Shown one piece after another: positions 35,987 to 45,227 of a stretch of 61,414 bases of DNA (position 1 is the stretch's first letter; every line of letters begins with the position of its first letter). The notes beneath the pieces are model-generated. The model was not told the origin of the DNA and made no database searches. It saw only the letters and a program-made list of their open reading frames with translations. The stretch is from Comamonas testosteroni (GTDB lineage: Bacteria > Pseudomonadota > Gammaproteobacteria > Burkholderiales > Burkholderiaceae_C), in the NCBI RefSeq assembly GCF_003569915.1, contig NZ_KZ984465.1, forward strand, positions 1-61,414, in the 5' to 3' direction. The position numbers and the translations under genes were made by a program.

Positions 35987-36505
35987 ATGAATCTGCAATC
36001 TGACGACTTTGAATTGTTTGGCCTGCCGCGCCAGTTTGCGCAGGAGCGCAGCCAGATCGATGCCCGCTGGAAGGAACTCCAGCGTGAAGCGCATCCTGAC
36101 CGTTTTGCGGCGCAGGGCGCGGCGGCTCAGCGTGTGGCCATGCAATGGTCGGTGCGCATCAATGAGGCGTATCAGCGTCTCAAGGACCCGCTCAAGCGCG
36201 CCGCCTATCTGTGTGAACTGTCTGGTGCACCCGTGCGTGCCGAGGACAACACGGCCATGCCCACGGCATTTTTGATGCAGCAGATGGAGTGGCGCGAATC
36301 TCTGGAAGAGGCGTCTTCTGCGGCTGAGCTGGATGCGTTGGACGATGAGGTCATGAGCGCCAAAAAGCGCATGCTGGCCGAATGTGGCCGGCTGCTGGAT
36401 GACGCCCGCGATGCCGCTGCTGCCGTGCAGCAGGTGAGAGCCCTCATGTTTGTTGCGCGATTTGCCGAGGATGTGGAGCGCAAGCGCGAGCAACTGGGAC
36501 AATAA
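35987..36505 (+). CDS. hscB: HscB, J-domain co-chaperone
   Basis: HscB brings IscU to the HscA chaperone and stimulates its ATPase. The 172-residue protein has a J-domain with NDDFELFGLP-like start, the HPD motif in REAHPDRFA (about residue 37) and INEAYQRLKDPLKRAAYL (about 62-79). A C-terminal helical domain follows. Length matches the family. It starts 20 bases after the terminator at 35937-35967 and would be the first gene of the second half of the isc locus. Confidence 0.94.
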   Translation: MNLQSDDFELFGLPRQFAQERSQIDARWKELQREAHPDRFAAQGAAAQRVAMQWSVRINEAYQRLKDPLKRAAYLCELSGAPVRAEDNTAMPTAFLMQQMEWRESLEEASSAAELDALDDEVMSAKKRMLAECGRLLDDARDAAAAVQQVRALMFVARFAEDVERKREQLGQ

Positions 36506-36558
36506 GAGCCAGAGCATCGTTCCTGTGCACGGGCGCAGGGCCGTAACCCATCTTGAAA

Positions 36559-36577
36559 AGGCCAGTCATGCTGGCCT
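36559..36577 (+). repeat. Short hairpin between hscB and hscA
   Basis: AGGCCAG (36559-36565) and CTGGCCT (36571-36577) can pair around a five-base loop in the 96-base hscB-hscA gap. There is no T-run, so it is probably not a full terminator. Confidence 0.45.
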
Positions 36578-36601
36578 CTGATATTTCAAAAGAAGAATTT
36601 C

Positions 36602-38464
36602 ATGGCGCTTTTGCAGATTTCCGAGCCTGGTCAATCTCCTGATCCGCACCAGCGGCGCATTGCCGTCGGTATCGATCTGGGAACCACGCATTCGCTGGTG
36701 GCTTCCGTGCGCAATGGCGTGGCCGAGTGCCTGCCTGATGCCGAGGGCCGTGTGCTGCTGCCTTCGGTGGTGCGCTACATGGAAGGCGGTCGCCGCCAGA
36801 TCGGTTTTGACGCCAAGGCAGCGCAGGCCGCCGATGCGGCCAACACCATCAGCTCGGCCAAGCGCTTCATGGGCCGTAGCCTGGCCGATATCGAATCGCC
36901 CGAAAAGCTGCCCTATCACTTCAAGACCGACGGCGACAGCAGCGTCATCACGATCAATACCGTGGATGGTGCCAAGACGCCCATCGAAATCAGCGCCGAG
37001 ATTCTGGCCACGCTGCGTTTTCGTGCCGAAGACACGTTTGATGATGATCTGTATGGGGCCGTCATCACCGTGCCGGCGTACTTTGATGATGCCCAGCGTC
37101 AGGCTACCAAGGATGCGGCCAAGCTGGCTGGCATCAACTTGCTGCGCCTGATCAATGAGCCCACCGCGGCAGCGATTGCCTATGGTCTGGATAACGCTGC
37201 CGAAGGCGTCTACGCTGTGTACGACCTGGGTGGCGGCACCTTCGATATCTCGGTGCTGCGCCTGTCGCAAGGTGTGTTTGAAGTGATCGCTACCGGCGGT
37301 GACTCGGCTCTGGGTGGTGATGATTACGACGACGTTCTGGCCGCCTGGGTGGCAGAGCAGACCGGCACGCAGCTGCAAAGCGCGGCCGACAAGACCATCT
37401 GGCGCATTGCTGCGCGCAATTGCAAGCAGGCACTGACAGATGCAGAAACTGTAGCGTTCAGCGCAGATATATCCTTGGGTACAGTCACTTTTGACGTCAA
37501 ACGCGAAGATTTCTACGCCGCAACGGAAGCGCTGACGGCCAAGAGCCTGTCCGCCGTGCGTCGTGCGCTCAAAGATGCCGATCTGAGCCGCGAAGACGTC
37601 AAGGGCGTGGTCATGGTCGGTGGATCGACCCGCATGCCGCAAATTCGTCAGGCCGTGGCCGATTTCTTTGGTTGCGAGCCGCTGACTAATCTCAACCCCG
37701 ATGAAGTGGTGGCGCTGGGTGCCTCCATTCAAGCTAACCAGCTTGCGGGCAACAACACTGCTGGCGACTTGCTGCTGCTGGACGTGATTCCGCTGTCGCT
37801 GGGCGTGGAAACCATGGGTGGTCTGGCCGAGCGCATCATCACCCGCAACGAAACCATTCCCACGGCGCGTGCGCAGGACTTCACTACCTACAAGGACGGC
37901 CAGACAGCGCTGGCCATTCACGTGGTGCAGGGCGAGCGCGACCTGGTGGCAGACTGCCGTTCGCTGGCGCGTTTTGAGCTGCGTGGCATTCCCCCGATGG
38001 CCGCTGGCGCAGCGCGTATTCGCGTCACGTTCACGGTCGATGCCGATGGCCTGCTGGCCGTCAGCGCCAAGGAGCAGCTCAGCGGCGTCGAAGCGCATAT
38101 CAACGTCAAGCCTTCGTACGGCCTGTCGGACGACGAAATTGCCAAGATGCTGCAGGATGGCTTTGCCACGGCGCAGGAGGACATGAAGGCCCGCGCACTG
38201 GTTGAAGCGCGTGTGGATGCCGATCGCATGCTGCTGGCGACGCAAAGCGCGCTCGATGCAGACGGCGATGTGCTCAGCGGCGAGCAGCGCGACAGCATCG
38301 ATGCGCTGATGGCCGCGCTGCGCGTGGCTGCGACCAGTGATGATGCCGCCGTGGTTGAAGCCGCCACGCAGGCGCTGGCCCATGGCACCGAGACCTTTGC
38401 GGCCGAGCGCATGAACCGCAGCATTCAGAAGGCCCTGGCAGGCAAGGACCTCAATTCCATTTAA
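36602..38464 (+). CDS. hscA: HscA, Hsp70-type chaperone for Fe-S assembly
   Basis: HscA uses ATP to release clusters from IscU. The 620-residue Hsp70 shows the ATPase signatures [13 protein letters not shown] (about residues 22-34), [16 protein letters not shown] (about 205-220) and [14 protein letters not shown] (about 336-349), and the interdomain linker with [15 protein letters not shown] near 390-405. The nucleotide-binding and peptide-binding domains are complete. Length matches the family (about 620). It begins 96 bases after hscB and ends 15 bases before fdx. Confidence 0.96.
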   Translation: MALLQISEPGQSPDPHQRRIAVGIDLGTTHSLVASVRNGVAECLPDAEGRVLLPSVVRYMEGGRRQIGFDAKAAQAADAANTISSAKRFMGRSLADIESPEKLPYHFKTDGDSSVITINTVDGAKTPIEISAEILATLRFRAEDTFDDDLYGAVITVPAYFDDAQRQATKDAAKLAGINLLRLINEPTAAAIAYGLDNAAEGVYAVYDLGGGTFDISVLRLSQGVFEVIATGGDSALGGDDYDDVLAAWVAEQTGTQLQSAADKTIWRIAARNCKQALTDAETVAFSADISLGTVTFDVKREDFYAATEALTAKSLSAVRRALKDADLSREDVKGVVMVGGSTRMPQIRQAVADFFGCEPLTNLNPDEVVALGASIQANQLAGNNTAGDLLLLDVIPLSLGVETMGGLAERIITRNETIPTARAQDFTTYKDGQTALAIHVVQGERDLVADCRSLARFELRGIPPMAAGAARIRVTFTVDADGLLAVSAKEQLSGVEAHINVKPSYGLSDDEIAKMLQDGFATAQEDMKARALVEARVDADRMLLATQSALDADGDVLSGEQRDSIDALMAALRVAATSDDAAVVEAATQALAHGTETFAAERMNRSIQKALAGKDLNSI

Positions 38465-38479
38465 TTCATAAGCAGAACA

Positions 38480-38818
38480 ATGCCCATCATCAAAATTCTT
38501 CCCCACGCCGAGTACTGCCCCGAAGGCAAGGAAATTGAGGCTCCCGTTGGCACTTCGATCTGCGAAGCCATGCTGGATAACGGCGTCAATATCGAGCATG
38601 CCTGCGATATGAGCTGCGCCTGCACGACTTGCCACGTGATCATCAAGGAAGGCTTTAATTCGCTGAACGAAGCCGAGGAAGAAGAGGAAGACCTGCTGGA
38701 CAAGGCCTGGGGCCTGCAGCCACAGTCGCGCCTGTCTTGCCAGGCGATTCTGGCGCGCGAGAATGTGACGGTGGAGATTCCCAAATACTCCATTAACCAC
38801 GCGAAAGAGAATCACTAA
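38480..38818 (+). CDS. fdx: Ferredoxin, 2Fe-2S (Isc type)
   Basis: The 112-residue adrenodoxin-type ferredoxin is the electron donor of Isc assembly. The cluster Cys are in HACDMSCACTTCH (C-x5-C-x2-C near residues 41-51) and in RLSCQAIL near 88. Length and motif match Isc ferredoxins. It is 15 bases after hscA and ends the operon; no iscX follows. Confidence 0.95.
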   Translation: MPIIKILPHAEYCPEGKEIEAPVGTSICEAMLDNGVNIEHACDMSCACTTCHVIIKEGFNSLNEAEEEEEDLLDKAWGLQPQSRLSCQAILARENVTVEIPKYSINHAKENH

Positions 38819-38933
38819 CCCCTGAGGCGCTGCGCGCCTTCCCCTTTCTCTACGCGCTGTGCGCTAGGGAAGGGGACGATGCCTTCGCCGCGAGGCGGCT
38901 CTTGCTCGGCATCCTGGCTTGGTCTGCGCCAGT
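38819..38933 (+). repeat. Dispersed intergenic repeat, copy 2 (after fdx)
   Basis: This 115-base block starts directly after the fdx TAA with CCCCTGAGGCGC and shares the order CGCGCC, GGGGACGA, CGCCGCGAGGCGGCTCTTGC and GCGCCAGT with the copy after iscA. It has an additional short palindrome (TACGCGCTGTGCGCTAGG) in the middle. Confidence 0.85.
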
Positions 38934-38963
38934 ATTGTCGGGTCGCTCATGGAGAAAAATTGA

Positions 38964-39692
38964 ATGTCGCGCCAAATTGTTCTGGATACGGAAACGACGG
39001 GTTTGTCGGCCATTGATGGCGACCGCCTGATCGAGCTGGGCTGTGTGGAGCTGGTCAATCGCAAGCTCACGGGCAATAACCTGCATCTGTATTTCAACGC
39101 CGGTCGTGACAGTCACCCCGATGCGTTGCGCGTGCACGGCATCACTACGGAGTTTCTGGCCGACAAGCCGCGCTTTGAGGAAAAGATCGACGAGATCTGG
39201 GAATACCTGCAGGGCGCGGAGCTGATCATTCACAACGCGCCGTTTGACCTGGGGTTCCTCAACAACGAGCTCAAGCTGGCCAAGCGCCCGCCGCTCAAGC
39301 AATGCGTGGGCAATGTCATCGACACCCTGGTCATGGCCAAGGAGATGTACCCCGGCAAGCGCAACTCGCTGGACTCCCTGTGCGACCGCCTGGGCGTGGA
39401 CAACACCAGCCGTACGCTGCACGGCGCTTTGCTGGATGCGGAGCTGCTGGCCGATGTCTACATCAACCTCACGCGCGGGCAGGATGCGCTTCTGATGGCC
39501 GAGGAGCCAGCAGAAGCCGCAGGCGCGATTGCCATGCCTTCGGTGGATTTGAGCTCCATCAAGCTGCCCGTTCTGCGTGCCAATGCGCAGGAGCTGGAGC
39601 TGCATGCGGATGTGCTCAAGCAGATGGATAAATCCAGTGGCGGCAAGACCGCCTGGCGCGGCTTTGAGCCAGAGGCGACCGTGCAGGGCTGA
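38964..39692 (+). CDS. dnaQ: DnaQ, DNA polymerase III epsilon (3'-5' proofreading exonuclease)
   Basis: The 242-residue protein is a DEDDh exonuclease. Catalytic segments are VLDTETTGLS at residues 6-15, IIHNAPFDLGFLNNE near 93-107 and the His/Asp of RTLHGALLDAELLADVY near 152-168. The C-terminal part binds the polymerase subunit in the family and is consistent in length. It starts 31 bases after the repeat following fdx and is closed by the terminator at 39712-39739. Confidence 0.93.
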   Translation: MSRQIVLDTETTGLSAIDGDRLIELGCVELVNRKLTGNNLHLYFNAGRDSHPDALRVHGITTEFLADKPRFEEKIDEIWEYLQGAELIIHNAPFDLGFLNNELKLAKRPPLKQCVGNVIDTLVMAKEMYPGKRNSLDSLCDRLGVDNTSRTLHGALLDAELLADVYINLTRGQDALLMAEEPAEAAGAIAMPSVDLSSIKLPVLRANAQELELHADVLKQMDKSSGGKTAWRGFEPEATVQG

Positions 39693-39711
39693 TTTCACAC
39701 CATAAAAAGCA

Positions 39712-39739
39712 GGGGCCTGAGTTTTCTCAGGCCCTTTTT
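39712..39739 (+). terminator. Intrinsic terminator after dnaQ
   Basis: GGGCCTGAG (39713-39721) pairs with CTCAGGCCC (39726-39734) around a TTTT loop, followed by five T. It lies 20 bases after the dnaQ stop. Confidence 0.92.
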
Positions 39740-39756
39740 CATGGCCCCATTGAAGC

Positions 39757-39795
39757 AACAGGCCGCCCCACTGCGCTTAAGTGGGGCGGCCTGTT
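39757..39795. repeat. Perfect 16-bp inverted repeat in the dnaQ-lrp gap
   Basis: The arms 39757-39772 and 39780-39795 match perfectly around a seven-base loop. No T-run follows on either strand. It lies in the 308-base stretch between dnaQ and the Lrp-type gene, which otherwise holds only the dnaQ terminator. It could be a second terminator-like or protein-binding element. Confidence 0.8.
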
Positions 39796-40000
39796 ACGTT
39801 TGCGGGCGGCAGATCAACCAACCAGGTGCTGACGGTAAACAGCGGGGCATGTTGAATGGGTTTGCAGCGTTGGTAGACCTGCTTCCATGGACTCAAGTGT
39901 GCATGTTGCAGTGCAGAAAAGGTTGCTTTAAATTCTGCAAATCCGCGCTTGCTACAGAATATTTTTCTGTCAGTGCGTAAAAAGCGATAAATTCCAGGTC

Positions 40001-40456
40001 ATGGACACCTTGGATAAAAAGATTCTTTCTGCACTTCAGGCCAACGCACGCGCCAGCCTGCAGGACATTGGCGCGGCCGTGGGCCTGAGCGCATCGCCGT
40101 GCTGGGCGCGCATCAAGAAGATGGAAGAGGCAGGCGTGATCGAGGGCTATACCGTGCGCCTGAACCCGCAGGCGCTGGGGCTGGCCGATACGGTGCTGGT
40201 GATGGTGACGCTGGACAGCCACTCCGACAACACGCTGGAGAAATTTGGCGAGGTGCTGGCCACGATTCCCGAGGTGGTGGAGGCGCACCTGGTCTCGGGC
40301 GAGTACGACTATCTGCTGCGCATCGTGGTCAAGGACACGCGCGACTATGAACGGCTGCTGCGCGAGAAGCTCTACAAGATCAAGGGCATACGCCACAGCC
40401 AGTCCAGCTTTGTGCTGCGCACGCTGAAAAAAGCCGAGCTTCCGCTCGGCGTCTGA
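40001..40456 (+). CDS. Lrp/AsnC-family transcriptional regulator
   Basis: The 151-residue regulator has an N-terminal HTH (DTLDKKILSALQANARAS with LQDIGAAVGLSASPCWARIKKM) and a C-terminal RAM ligand-binding domain with VSGEYDYLLRIVVKDTRDYERL near residue 92. It is typical in length. It ends seven bases before the end of the convergent TauD-type gene. The ligand is probably an amino acid or related compound, as is usual in this family. Confidence 0.92.
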   Translation: MDTLDKKILSALQANARASLQDIGAAVGLSASPCWARIKKMEEAGVIEGYTVRLNPQALGLADTVLVMVTLDSHSDNTLEKFGEVLATIPEVVEAHLVSGEYDYLLRIVVKDTRDYERLLREKLYKIKGIRHSQSSFVLRTLKKAELPLGV

Positions 40457-40462
40457 TGATTT

Positions 40463-41452
40463 TCAGGCGGCTGCTTCTGCGGGGGCCGGAAAGCCGTTGC
40501 GCCCCGGAAACTCGGGCGCCAGCTGGCGCGCATTGGGCATCTTCAGCCACAGGCGCAGCATCTTGCGGCGCTGCTCCTGCGCCTCAAAGTCTTCAAAGCC
40601 ATTGCGCGAGTGCAGCACGGCGTAGTTGTTGGCAAATTGCAGGTCGCCAGGCTCCAGCATCATGTCCAGCTTGAGTGCCGGGTCGTGAATCAGCTGGTCA
40701 AACAGGTCAAGCGCCTCGACTTCGACCTGTGACAGCGGCAACTGCCGAATTTCATGGCCCAGCTCGATGTACTGGCGCAGATAGCGGCAGCTGAGCTTGC
40801 CTTCGTGAAAGCTGAAGATGGGCGAGAGGCTGGGCTGGGGCTCGCACAGGTGCTCGAAATACCACTGGCGGTAGTACAGGCCCAGATATTCGGGGTGGGT
40901 GCGCAGAATCTCGTTGTAGATGGCGGCGACGCTGATCAGGCTGGACAGGCCGCCGCTCTTGGCCTTGCGCACGCACAGCAGGCCCACCACGTCTGACGGG
41001 TCCGAGTGGTAGGGCAGGTAGAGATTGGTTTCATAGACGCGCGTGGTCTTCTTGCTGGCGTCGCCCACATGCATGACCAGGCCCAGCAAGTCACCGCGCG
41101 GGTTCTGGCGCACGGGCTGACCCATGTGCAGGCCCAGGCCGTAGTAGACGATGTGGATGTCTTCGTCCGTATAGCGTTTGACCGGCAGGCCGCGCAGCAC
41201 CAGAAAGCCTTTGCCGTTTTCCAGCTCGTCGGCGTGTGCTTTCAGGGCCTGTTGCACATGCTGAGGCAGTGGAAAGTCGTCTCGCCCGAAATTGGGAAAG
41301 TTCAGGCCGCGCTGTTTGACCTGGGCCAGCGCCGCATCGATGGCAGCAATGGTGTCGGCCGACAAGGGGTGAAGCCAGGAGGTGTCGCCTGCCAGATCGG
41401 CACCGCGCCACGCGGCAGGGCCGGTCAAAGGCTGCTTGAGGATGATGCTCAT
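40463..41452 (-). CDS. TauD/TfdA-family Fe(II)/2-oxoglutarate-type dioxygenase
   Basis: The 329-residue protein has the Fe-binding HxD in YLPYHSDPSDVV (about residue 147) and the distal His in NYAVLHSRNGFED (about residue 282), followed by the Arg of QRRKMLRLWLK, as in clavaminate-synthase/TauD-like enzymes. FLVLRGLPVKRY near residue 82 and GLGLHMGQPVRQN near 105 are also family-like. The substrate is not readable; this clade often hydroxylates or cleaves small organic acids or amines. It is convergent with the Lrp-type gene. Confidence 0.87.
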   Translation of the reverse strand: MSIILKQPLTGPAAWRGADLAGDTSWLHPLSADTIAAIDAALAQVKQRGLNFPNFGRDDFPLPQHVQQALKAHADELENGKGFLVLRGLPVKRYTDEDIHIVYYGLGLHMGQPVRQNPRGDLLGLVMHVGDASKKTTRVYETNLYLPYHSDPSDVVGLLCVRKAKSGGLSSLISVAAIYNEILRTHPEYLGLYYRQWYFEHLCEPQPSLSPIFSFHEGKLSCRYLRQYIELGHEIRQLPLSQVEVEALDLFDQLIHDPALKLDMMLEPGDLQFANNYAVLHSRNGFEDFEAQEQRRKMLRLWLKMPNARQLAPEFPGRNGFPAPAEAAA

Positions 41453-41617
41453 GTCGAAATCGCTCTGATGTCTATATGGAATATAGGGTTAATGCTTTTA
41501 TTTTGATAGCAAACCCTGTGGTTTCATCCTAGCATGCACAGAGCCTGCACAGAGTCAGGAACGTGTCTGCAGCCCTCTTGGATGAGAAGGGCGGGAATGT
41601 CGGGATGAAGCCGTCCA

Positions 41618-41647
41618 TAAAAAAAGAGAGGCACCAGGGCCTCTCTT
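41618..41647 (-). terminator. Terminator after the DUF1329 gene
   Basis: AAGAGAGGC (41624-41632) pairs with GCCTCTCTT (41639-41647) around a six-base loop. On the minus strand the T-run follows the hairpin (A-run at 41618-41625 on the plus strand). It lies about 70 bases after the DUF1329 stop. Confidence 0.88.
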
Positions 41648-41718
41648 CCCATCCAGGCTTGTGGCTCCGGATGTCGTGCGCGCAGTGGTGTGCCCACCGG
41701 CTTGTTATCTCTGGCTCA

Positions 41719-43095
41719 TCAGTTGCCCAGGTTGCGAATCGCTTCCGGGGTGTATTGGCTGGGCTTGAGGTTGTCCTTGCCCAGGATTGGCGCCTTGGGG
41801 CGTTCCTGCACCAGGTTCATGCTGACGTAGGAGCCGGAGTTCAGGTCGTAGTAGAACGAGGTGCCGGCGTGCCACTTCTTGATGTCGTAGGCGTAGTAGT
41901 AGTTGATTTCGCCGTGCTGCCACAGCTGGCCGCGGGCATCGTAGAAATCACCCGAGACGGCGTGGCCCGTGTCCTCGTCGATGAACATCACGCGCTTGGA
42001 GTAGACATGGCGGTAGCCGGGCTTGAGCTTGCCTTCCAGCACCCAGACGCGGCGCAGCTCATAGCGGGTATAGGCGGGGTTGGGGTGGCCGGGCTTGAGC
42101 AGGTCGGCGTACTTGATTTGCTGGTTGATGCGGAAGGTGTTCGCGGGAATGAACATCTCGCGCTTGCCCTGCATGGTCCACTCATAGCGCTCGGAGCCGC
42201 CGTTGAACAGGCGCTCGGAGTCGATGGTGGCCTTGCCGCTGGTGCCGGGGGAGGGCTGGTCATAGCCGAACTCGGGCAACTGGCGCACGCGGCGTGTGCC
42301 GGGGTCGTAGTTCCAGGCCAGGCGCTTGTCGGTGCCGAAGTTCAGTGGCTCGATGGACAGAATCACGCCACCTTTTTCGCGCTCGGGCAGGATGGAGAAA
42401 TTCGTCACATAGGCATATTTGCCCTCGTTGGGCTTGCCCAGGTTTTCCTTGGAGTCATAGCGGCTGAGCTGGATGTAGCTGGTGCGGCCCCAGGCAATAT
42501 CGCCACCCGCGCCCACCAGTGCCATGTCACGCTCGACCTCTTCGGTGCTGGCGCGGCTGGGCATGAGGTTGTTCCAGAGCAGCTCCAGACCGGTCTTGGG
42601 GATGGGGAAGGGGATGGCACCCATGAAGCCCTTGACGCCATTGCCGTCGTTGACGACTTCAGCTTCCAGCGCATTGCGCTTGACCACGGCGCAGATTTCG
42701 TCGTCATAGCGGAAGTCGCGGTGGCCCGGGTAGACGGGGATGCGCATGGTGGTCGGGAATTTCTTGAGCAGCGCCTTCTGACCATCGCTGAGCTTGTCGC
42801 CATACTGCGCCATATTGGCGGCCGTGATCTCGAACAGCGGCTTTTCGTTGGCGTAGATGTCGGGCTGGAACTGGCCCACATGCTTGGTGAACTTGACGCC
42901 AGGCGGCACGCCCAGAATCTTGCCGGTGAAGGCGGGAATGCTGCCATCGGCATTGCCGGCCTTGACGGCGCCGGTGCAGGTCAGCTCCTTGCCCAGCTTG
43001 TCGGCTTCGGCGGCGGGAACCTTGGCAAAAGCCGTGCCAGCAGCCAGCAGGCCCAGGCTCAACGTGAGGGCGACGCTCAGTGTCTTTTGTTTCAT
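41719..43095 (-). CDS. DUF1329 protein, secreted outer-membrane-associated
   Basis: The 458-residue protein has a signal peptide (residues 1-24, ending in GTAFA) and the features of DUF1329, whose fold is LolB-like and which is found near efflux or hydrocarbon-utilisation genes. Segments seen are EADKLGKELTCTGAVKAGN near residues 30-48, IPVYPGHRDFRYDDEIC near 118-134, LPEFGYDQPSPGTSG near 272 and RRVWVLEGKLKPGYRH near 349. Function is unknown. It lies between the TauD-type gene and lysP on the same strand with separate terminators, so probably an individual unit. Confidence 0.87.
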   Translation of the reverse strand: MKQKTLSVALTLSLGLLAAGTAFAKVPAAEADKLGKELTCTGAVKAGNADGSIPAFTGKILGVPPGVKFTKHVGQFQPDIYANEKPLFEITAANMAQYGDKLSDGQKALLKKFPTTMRIPVYPGHRDFRYDDEICAVVKRNALEAEVVNDGNGVKGFMGAIPFPIPKTGLELLWNNLMPSRASTEEVERDMALVGAGGDIAWGRTSYIQLSRYDSKENLGKPNEGKYAYVTNFSILPEREKGGVILSIEPLNFGTDKRLAWNYDPGTRRVRQLPEFGYDQPSPGTSGKATIDSERLFNGGSERYEWTMQGKREMFIPANTFRINQQIKYADLLKPGHPNPAYTRYELRRVWVLEGKLKPGYRHVYSKRVMFIDEDTGHAVSGDFYDARGQLWQHGEINYYYAYDIKKWHAGTSFYYDLNSGSYVSMNLVQERPKAPILGKDNLKPSQYTPEAIRNLGN

Positions 43096-43210
43096 GTCTC
43101 TTGTTTTCTATAGGGGAAGGCTCCTCCATTCTTCGGTGATTTGCCTAGGCAAGAATCGTCTAAGTTGACTACGGCATCTGTATGTATAGCTATCAATTTT
43201 GATGAGCATC

Positions 43211-43242
43211 AAAAAAGGCAGCGCCGTTGCCGACGCTGCCTT
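43211..43242 (-). terminator. Terminator after lysP
   Basis: AAGGCAGCG (43215-43223) pairs with CGCTGCCTT (43234-43242) around a ten-base loop; on the minus strand the T-run follows (A-run 43211-43216 on the plus strand). It lies 22 bases after the lysP stop. Confidence 0.9.
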
Positions 43243-43264
43243 GGTGTATGAAGTCCGGGCTGAC

Positions 43265-44740
43265 TTATCTGGAGCCGCGCAGATCCATGTCCTTGTACGA
43301 GACGATCTTGCTGCCCTTGGCCCATTTGTAGCCAAACCAGATGATCAGAAACAGTGGCAGGCCGATATAGGTGGCAATCGCGCCCACCCAGTCGATCTGG
43401 TCCTTCATCAGGTTCTCGTAGTTCTGGCCCAGCGTGATGATCAGGCACAGCACAAACGCAAAGATGGGACCGAAGGGGAAGGCCGCAGCCTTGTAAGGCA
43501 GCAGGTCCATGTTGTAGTTCTGAACCTCACAGCCCTTGCGGAAGCGATAGTGGCTGATCGCAATGCCCAGCCAGGCCACAAAGCCGCACATGCCGGAAAG
43601 GTTCAGCAGCCAGATGTAGACCACCTCGGGGCTGAAGATATTGGTCAGAAAGCACAGCGCGGCAATCACGGTCGTGGCCAGCAGTGCCATCAAGGGCACG
43701 CCGCGGGCGTTGACGCGGGCAAAAACCTTGGGTGCCATGCCTTGCTTGGCCAGGGCGTACAGCATGCGGGTGGAGGCATACATGCCCGAGTTACCGGCCG
43801 ACAGCACCGAGGTCAGCACCACGGCGTTCATCACGGCCGCAGCGCCCAGCAGACCGGCGCGCTCGAACACCAATGTGAAGGGGCTGACCGCGATATCGCC
43901 CAGGTCGTTCTTGAGCAGCTTGGGGTCCGTATAGGGAATCAGCAGGCCGATGATCAGAATGGCGAAGACGTAGAACAGCAAAATGCGCCAGAACACCTTG
44001 CGCACGGCCTTGGGCACGCTCTTGGCCGGGTCTTCGGATTCACCGGCAGCAATGCCGATCAGCTCTGTGCCCTGGAAGGAGAAGCCCACCACCATGGCCA
44101 CGCCGATCAGGGCTGCAAAGCCGCCCACAAAAGGTGCGTCTCCTGTGGTGAAGTTGGCGATGCTGCCCCAGACCCCATCGGGCGCGCCGCCCTGCAGGAT
44201 GCCGAAGATCATCATCACGCCAATGGCGATGAAGACCAGTACCGTGGTGACCTTGATGGCGGCAAACCAGAATTCGGACTCACCAAAGCCGCGTGCCGAC
44301 AGTGCGTTCAGCCCAAACATCAGCGCCAGAAACAGCGCGCTCCACAGCACGCCGTTGACATGGGGGAACCAGTAGGCCATGACCAGTTGCGCGGCCACTA
44401 GGTCCACCGCAATCGTCACGGCCCAGTTGTACCAGTAGTTCCAGCCCAGCGCGAAGCCAAAGCCTTCCTCCACATACTTGGCGCCATAGGTGGCGAACGA
44501 GCCGGAGACTGGCATGTGGGCGGCCATTTCGCCCAGGCTGGTCATCAGGAAATAGACCATCAGGCCCACGACCATATAGGCCAGCAGCGCGCCGCCAGGG
44601 CCCGCCTGCGAGATGGTGGCGCCAGAGGCCACGAACAGGCCCGTGCCGATCGAGCCGCCAATGGCGATCATCGACATATGGCGGGCCTTGAGGCTGCGGT
44701 GCAGGCCACCGCTTTCAGTTGTTGTTTGACTATCGCTCAT
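43265..44740 (-). CDS. lysP: LysP, lysine-specific permease
   Basis: The 491-residue amino-acid permease (APC family) closely follows the LysP pattern: LKARHMSMIAIGGSIGTGLF near residue 16-35, GFGFALGWNYWYNWAVTIAVD near residue 102 onward (a LysP hallmark), GFSFQGTELIGIAAGESEDP near 230 and ILCLIITLGQNYE-like sequence near 450. Twelve hydrophobic segments are visible. ATG 44740 is chosen because it aligns with E. coli LysP; the ORF could extend to 44806. It should import lysine with protons. A single-gene unit. Confidence 0.93.
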   Translation of the reverse strand: MSDSQTTTESGGLHRSLKARHMSMIAIGGSIGTGLFVASGATISQAGPGGALLAYMVVGLMVYFLMTSLGEMAAHMPVSGSFATYGAKYVEEGFGFALGWNYWYNWAVTIAVDLVAAQLVMAYWFPHVNGVLWSALFLALMFGLNALSARGFGESEFWFAAIKVTTVLVFIAIGVMMIFGILQGGAPDGVWGSIANFTTGDAPFVGGFAALIGVAMVVGFSFQGTELIGIAAGESEDPAKSVPKAVRKVFWRILLFYVFAILIIGLLIPYTDPKLLKNDLGDIAVSPFTLVFERAGLLGAAAVMNAVVLTSVLSAGNSGMYASTRMLYALAKQGMAPKVFARVNARGVPLMALLATTVIAALCFLTNIFSPEVVYIWLLNLSGMCGFVAWLGIAISHYRFRKGCEVQNYNMDLLPYKAAAFPFGPIFAFVLCLIITLGQNYENLMKDQIDWVGAIATYIGLPLFLIIWFGYKWAKGSKIVSYKDMDLRGSR

Positions 44741-45227
44741 GGAGGATGTTGGTTTTAGGCAGGACTTGAAGCCGTGCGAGATGTTGGCCTGAAGAGGCCA
44801 GCGCATCAGATATCAACGTTGTCCGCGTGATCGGCGATGACATGCATCGCCCGCAGCGGCTACAGACAGGGTGCAGATTGTGAGCGATTTGCGAAAGGCC
44901 TGTGCGCTGGGCCCTCGTGTTCAGCACCGCTGATAAATGCGAATTCGTCCAAGTGATTGATTTAATGCGGTTTATGCTTTTTTTGGGGTTTGCCGAATAA
45001 GATTTAAACCATCGTCAAATCGTCAGTTTTTACCCATAAACCAGAGGGTGTCTGGGGTTTCGTTTTTCGTTGTTTTATAGTTTTTTATAGTTAAAGTGTT
45101 TTATTTGTGTCGTTGATTTGACGTTATTGGGTGGCGATTAATACTGTCTATATAAAGAAAAAGCTGCCAGTCCTTAGAATATAAGGACTGGCAGCTTCTG
45201 TTTTGATAGCAAATAATGGCGCGGCTT
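44741..45227. other. Long intergenic region upstream of lysP
   Basis: This 487-base stretch has no supportable gene. It is AT-rich between 44930 and 45160 (TTTTATAG-type runs), presumably holding the minus-strand lysP promoter, and ends in the terminator hairpin of the ABC importer (45155-45203). No riboswitch was recognised. Confidence 0.5.
45155..45203 (-). terminator. Terminator after the ABC importer operon
   Basis: A perfect 16-base-pair stem (45161-45176 with 45182-45197) around a five-base loop. The minus strand has a T-rich tail after the hairpin (A-rich at 45153-45162 on the plus strand). It is 30 bases after the ATPase stop. Confidence 0.9.

Noticed and set aside
36566..38815. A 749-codon minus-strand frame across hscA and fdx
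   Set aside because: The opposite strand encodes a full Hsp70 and ferredoxin; this frame is a by-product of codon bias.
41563..43113. A 516-codon plus-strand frame opposite the DUF1329 gene
   Set aside because: It has no motif and no convincing ribosome-binding site, while the minus-strand product has a signal peptide and family segments.
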